Source of the DNA: Bosea sp. BIWAKO-01
GTDB lineage: Bacteria; Pseudomonadota; Alphaproteobacteria; Rhizobiales; Beijerinckiaceae
Assembly (NCBI RefSeq): GCF_001748145.1
Contig: NZ_BCQA01000001.1
Location: 6,412,501-6,476,500, forward strand
Direction: 5' to 3'
DNA: 64,000 nucleotides
Both the position numbers and the translations under genes were made by a program. The notes beneath the pieces were generated by a model. The model made no database searches and was not told the origin of the DNA. It saw only the letters and a program-made list of their open reading frames with translations. Below, piece after piece: positions 60,559-64,000 of the stretch; within the stretch, counting starts at the first letter, position 1; each line of letters starts with the position of its first letter.

Positions 60559-63500
60559 GATCTTGCTCCCATGCTGGTCTTCAGCTTGCGTGCCCGCGCT
60601 GCGCCGCGCGGCAATCGAATAACGAATTCGGTGAACTCGGCGGGGTTGCTGTCAACCAGCACCATACCACCATGCTCCTGAACCACGATGTCGTAGCTGA
60701 TCGAGAGGCCAAGCCCGGTCCCTTCTCCAGTCGGCTTGGTGGTGAAGAATGGAGTGAAGAGTTTCGCCCGCACCTCCGGCGTCATGCCAATGCCGTTGTC
60801 GCGCACGCGCACTTCCACCTGATCTCCGAGATCGCGCGTGACCACGGTCAGGGTTGGACGATAGTCGCCAGCCGTTCGAGGATCGTGCTGGCGTTCGGTG
60901 GTTGCATAAAAGCCGTTCACGAACAGGTTTAGAAACACGCGCGTCATATCCTGAGGAACGAGTTCGAGCGGGCCAAGCCCGGGATCGAGGTCGCGCTCCA
61001 GGGTGACGTTGAACGTCTGGTCCCGCGCGCGAGCCCCGTGATAGGCGAGATTGAGCGCTTCCTCGATCAACGCATTGAGGCTGACGCTCTGGCGCTCGCC
61101 GCTGCCACCGCGCGAATGAAGCAGCATGCTCTTGACGATTCCATCCGCTCGTCGCCCATGCTCCGCGATCTTGGCCAGGTTACCGGACAACGTGACCATG
61201 AGATCGTCGACATCCGCGAGGGCCTGCGCCTCGCATCCATGCAAGGTCGGGCCGAGCGCCTCCTTGAGCTCGATCAGCAGCTCCTGGGACAGATCGGCAA
61301 AGTTATTGACGAAATTCAGCGGATTCTTGATTTCATGGGCGATGCCGGCCGTGAGTTGGCCGAGCGAGGCCATCTTTTCGGCATGGACCAGATTGGCCTG
61401 GGCAGCCTTCAGCTCGCGATAGGCCTCCTCCATGGTCCGGCTTGCTTCAGAGGCCGTATCGCGGGCCGCTTCAAGATCACGTTCGCGTTGTTTTGCGACG
61501 GTGACATCAGTCCAGATCGTTACGGTTCCGCCTTCCTGGGTCCGATACTCGCTGACACGAAGCCATCGCCCACTGGCGAGGTGGACTTCGCAAGTGCTCG
61601 GAGCGTTGCGATGCAGGGACAGACGGCTCTCCAGCCATGCAGCGCGATCGCCTTCCTGCGCCGAACCGTATCGGCGACTGTCGCTGAAGGCCCGCAGAAG
61701 CTCTTCGAAACGAACGCCAGCGATGAACAGGTCCGCAGCATCCAGCAATTCGTGACAGCGGCTGTTGAAGATCACGAGCCGATCTGCACTATCCCAGAGA
61801 GCGAAACCGTCCGAAATGCTCTCGATCGCATCGGTGAGGCGCGCACGGGCTAATTCGACAAGGGCCTGGGCTGATCTCTGCTCGGTGACATCGGCATAGA
61901 TCGAAACAAACCCGCCACTGCGGACCGGGTTGCGCCGGATTTCGAGCACCGTGCCGTTAGGGCGGGTCCGGACATCCGTGAAGGACCGGTCCAGGGATAC
62001 CAGGCGCCGTCTGACTTCGTCCTTGACATTGCAGGGGCCGAATTCTCCGCGTTCGGCCAGAAAGCGAATGAAATCCTCGAATGAGACGTGGGCTCCGACA
62101 TGCTCGTCCGGCAGCTCCAGAAGCTCCTGGAAGCGGTGGTTCCACGCCACCATCCGCCGATCGCGATCGAACATCACGACGCCGTGCCCCATGTTGTCGA
62201 ATGTGACGCGCAGCAAGGAGCCGCGTTGTTCCAGCTCCCGGGTCCGCTCATCGACCACTTGCTCGAGCCGCGTCGCCGCCTGTTTTCGCTCCTCCAGCAA
62301 ATGCTCAAGCTCGATGGCATTGCGCCGAAAGACCTCGACCGCCCGCCCCATCGCGGCGATCTCGTCAGTGCCTTGCGCGGCAACCTGGACATCGAGCCTG
62401 CCGCCGGCGATGGCCAACATGCCGTCGCTCAAGGCAGTCAGGCGGCGGACGATGTTGCGGCCAACGTAGAGCCATACGATCAGAATGGAGGTCAGCAGGC
62501 TCAGGGCCACGGCGGCAACCAGAACGCGGGTGCTCAGGCGCTGGACCGACAGTGCATCATGGGTCGCATCGCCGATATCCTGCTTGGCTGCAGTCGCGAG
62601 TTGATCGACCGCAGCGGTGAGCTGCAGCGCCAGGCCGGCATTCTCCGCGAGCCGCCCCTGGCCGTCCCCGATGAGGGCAAGTTCCTGCTTGCGCGCCTCC
62701 ACCATGGCATTCGGGCCTGCAATGTACTCCCGCAACTTGGCGACCTGCTCCAGGAACAGAGGCCGCAGCTTCGGATCCATTCCGTTCGCCGTGACGTCGA
62801 GATCGCGCAACGTCCGGCCGAGTTGGAAAGCCAGAACGGAAAGGCGTCGATCCTGGTCCGTGGTCGAGGCTTCGGCGAGCATGTCCACTGCTTCGGAAAA
62901 CTGCTGTTGCGCCGTTTGCGCCGGCCGCCGCAATTCGATCAGCGATGCCAGCCGCTGCGTCGCGTCAGCACTGGGCTCCGCCTTTCGCAGGCCCTCGACG
63001 AGTTGGGATACCTGGCGGTCCACAACCGTCAGCCAGTTCGAGAGCAGGCGTCCGGTCTCTTCATTCGTCTGGAAAACGCCGCGCACCAATGTCTTGAGAC
63101 GTTCATTGGCGTCGAGCCGGCGCGCGACCACGCCCTCGAGCCCAGCGAGATTGACCGTCAGCGATGAGATGATCGGCTCGATCCTGAGGAGCGGCAATGC
63201 CTCCATTCGATCGTTCTTCAGTTCGACCAGCTTGCTGTTGAGACGACCGACCTCGTCCTCGAGCTCGACTTTGATCGCGTCCCGGCGCTTCCGGTCCGGG
63301 GCGGCCAGCAGGGAGGGTGCGGCTGCAATGATGCGTTCGGCAGAGCGTGAGAGCTCCAGTGACGTCAAAGTCGGTGAAACGCGCCTGTCGACAATGTCGA
63401 GCCGCTCGCCAACCTCACGGAAGGCGTAGATTCCCGCGGCCGCCGCCAGCACGGCAAAGGCGCTTATCCCGAAGAACGCGAGCAGCAGCCGCGCGCGTAC

Positions 63501-63572
63501 GCCGAGGCTCCGTGCCAGATACTGTCGAACGTCCGACCTATCGGTTGATAATGCTGTCACGGACGACTGCAC
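60555..63572 (-). CDS. Membrane sensor histidine kinase (periplasmic helical sensor, HAMP, two PAS, HisKA, HATPase)
   Basis: A protein of about 1005 residues. TM1 is near residues 28-50 and TM2 near 350-370, with a ~300-residue helical periplasmic sensor between them resembling the TorS type. A HAMP domain ([21 protein letters not shown]), two PAS regions (about 455-565 and 580-690), and a coiled coil follow. HisKA contains [23 protein letters not shown] with H746, and HATPase has DNGIGM and [11 protein letters not shown]. The start is uncertain; GTG 63572 after GAGGGTT is preferred to a TTG 21 codons upstream. It is cotranscribed with two receivers and divergent from a TRAP-type binding-protein gene. 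Confidence 0.88.
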   Translation of the reverse strand: MQSSVTALSTDRSDVRQYLARSLGVRARLLLAFFGISAFAVLAAAAGIYAFREVGERLDIVDRRVSPTLTSLELSRSAERIIAAAPSLLAAPDRKRRDAIKVELEDEVGRLNSKLVELKNDRMEALPLLRIEPIISSLTVNLAGLEGVVARRLDANERLKTLVRGVFQTNEETGRLLSNWLTVVDRQVSQLVEGLRKAEPSADATQRLASLIELRRPAQTAQQQFSEAVDMLAEASTTDQDRRLSVLAFQLGRTLRDLDVTANGMDPKLRPLFLEQVAKLREYIAGPNAMVEARKQELALIGDGQGRLAENAGLALQLTAAVDQLATAAKQDIGDATHDALSVQRLSTRVLVAAVALSLLTSILIVWLYVGRNIVRRLTALSDGMLAIAGGRLDVQVAAQGTDEIAAMGRAVEVFRRNAIELEHLLEERKQAATRLEQVVDERTRELEQRGSLLRVTFDNMGHGVVMFDRDRRMVAWNHRFQELLELPDEHVGAHVSFEDFIRFLAERGEFGPCNVKDEVRRRLVSLDRSFTDVRTRPNGTVLEIRRNPVRSGGFVSIYADVTEQRSAQALVELARARLTDAIESISDGFALWDSADRLVIFNSRCHELLDAADLFIAGVRFEELLRAFSDSRRYGSAQEGDRAAWLESRLSLHRNAPSTCEVHLASGRWLRVSEYRTQEGGTVTIWTDVTVAKQRERDLEAARDTASEASRTMEEAYRELKAAQANLVHAEKMASLGQLTAGIAHEIKNPLNFVNNFADLSQELLIELKEALGPTLHGCEAQALADVDDLMVTLSGNLAKIAEHGRRADGIVKSMLLHSRGGSGERQSVSLNALIEEALNLAYHGARARDQTFNVTLERDLDPGLGPLELVPQDMTRVFLNLFVNGFYATTERQHDPRTAGDYRPTLTVVTRDLGDQVEVRVRDNGIGMTPEVRAKLFTPFFTTKPTGEGTGLGLSISYDIVVQEHGGMVLVDSNPAEFTEFVIRLPRGAARARKLKTSMGARS

Positions 63573-63710
63573 CCAACCCTCGACAAGATTGCGGATCAGC
63601 CTAGCATGGTCTAAGCATATAGTTGCGAGAAACAATCGAAGATCGACCGAAAACTGCCGACCGCACAGTTGGGCGGGTGCGGGGACCTATGTCCTTGGAG
63701 GTCATTCCTC

Positions 63711-64000
63711 ATGAGACGGCGGGATCTTCTGGCGGGGGCCGGATCGATTGCTGCGGGCGCGATGTCGGGCTTCCCGGCCCCTGCGCTCGCGCAGGGCGTC
63801 AGACAGCTGAAGATGGTGACCGACTGGCCTGAGGGCTCTCCCGGGCTTCAAAGTAGCGCAATCCGCCTGGCGAAGACGATCAGCGAGGTGAGTAACGGCC
63901 GCATCGCAATCGAGGTGTTTCCTGCCGGTGCGCTGGTTCGGCCATTCGAGACCTTTGACGCGGTGGCCGCCGGCATTGCCGAGATGTTTCACTCGGCGGA
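63711..64000 (+). CDS. TRAP-type transporter substrate-binding protein (5' part)
   Basis: The first 96 codons of a gene cut by the window end. The N-terminus MRRRDLLAGAGSIAAGAMSG with twin arginines and cleavage near ALAQG marks a Tat-exported periplasmic protein. LKMVTDWPEGSPGLQSSAIRLAKTISEVSNGRIAIEVFPAGALV is the DctP/TakP-type TRAP binding-protein opening, and the visible end IAEMFHSA matches the subgroup that binds 2-oxo acids. GGAGG lies 10 nt before the ATG. The divergent sensor kinase may respond to the same ligand. Confidence 0.8.
   Translation, partial: MRRRDLLAGAGSIAAGAMSGFPAPALAQGVRQLKMVTDWPEGSPGLQSSAIRLAKTISEVSNGRIAIEVFPAGALVRPFETFDAVAAGIAEMFHSA

Noticed and set aside
1..64000. 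tRNA, rRNA or CRISPR array
   Set aside because: No cloverleaf-like sequence with a CCA-adjacent T-loop, no rRNA core motifs, and no regularly spaced repeats of 20-40 nt were seen by eye; this is not a computed search.

Overview
The window is about 64 kb of high-GC (mid-60s %) alphaproteobacterial DNA. The content points to a Hyphomicrobiales soil bacterium, perhaps Bosea-like: a Pha/Mrp antiporter, chrBA, many Opp/Dpp-type ABC importers, GntR/LysR/Lrp regulators, RES-Xre, and small 'MERRxFL' exported proteins. The genus is inferred from gene style, not proven. No rRNA, tRNA, CRISPR array or prophage was seen.

Layout. 1-4.2 kb: tail of a phaFG antiporter operon, an exported 2H phosphoesterase, and a 2-hydroxyacid dehydrogenase plus class III PLP enzyme operon divergent from a LysR gene of the aminoethylphosphonate-associated type. 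5.2-10.3 kb: a chromate/oxidative-stress locus. chrB-chrA read leftward; a superoxide dismutase-rhodanese fusion, a stand-alone ChrB-domain protein, a 44-residue peptide and an ATP-grasp-like protein read rightward. 10.3-12.5 kb: a decayed zone with a LysR tail fragment, a small hypothetical gene, an isochorismatase-like gene and a fragment of a serine dehydratase-like gene.

12.6-45.5 kb holds three peptide/opine-type ABC importer loci, each with a GntR regulator. (1) 12.6-21.4 kb: a cytoplasmic gamma-glutamyltransferase with a complete importer. (2) 21.5-30.4 kb: two tandem enolase-superfamily paralogues with a complete importer. (3) 34.0-45.2 kb: a nine-gene operon with an Ldh2-type dehydrogenase, Fe-alcohol dehydrogenase, succinate-semialdehyde-type dehydrogenase, enolase-superfamily enzyme and complete importer. 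Between loci 2 and 3 lie an exported epoxide hydrolase, an SDR and a GlxA-type regulator. The GntR plus NTF2-like gene pair of locus 1 recurs beside locus 3, where the NTF2-like gene survives only as its 3' end.

45.5-59 kb is mixed: an L,D-transpeptidase lipoprotein, an autotransporter remnant, an Lrp-controlled PLP lyase and EamA exporter, three small basic exported proteins, an esterase, threonine aldolase, an IS3-type remnant with a strong terminator, a RES-Xre toxin-antitoxin pair, a hydrolase-OsmC fusion, a cupin and an NmrA-like protein. 59-64 kb: a sensor kinase, a lone receiver and a receiver-adenylate cyclase with 4-nt overlapping genes, divergent from a TRAP-type binding protein cut by the window edge.
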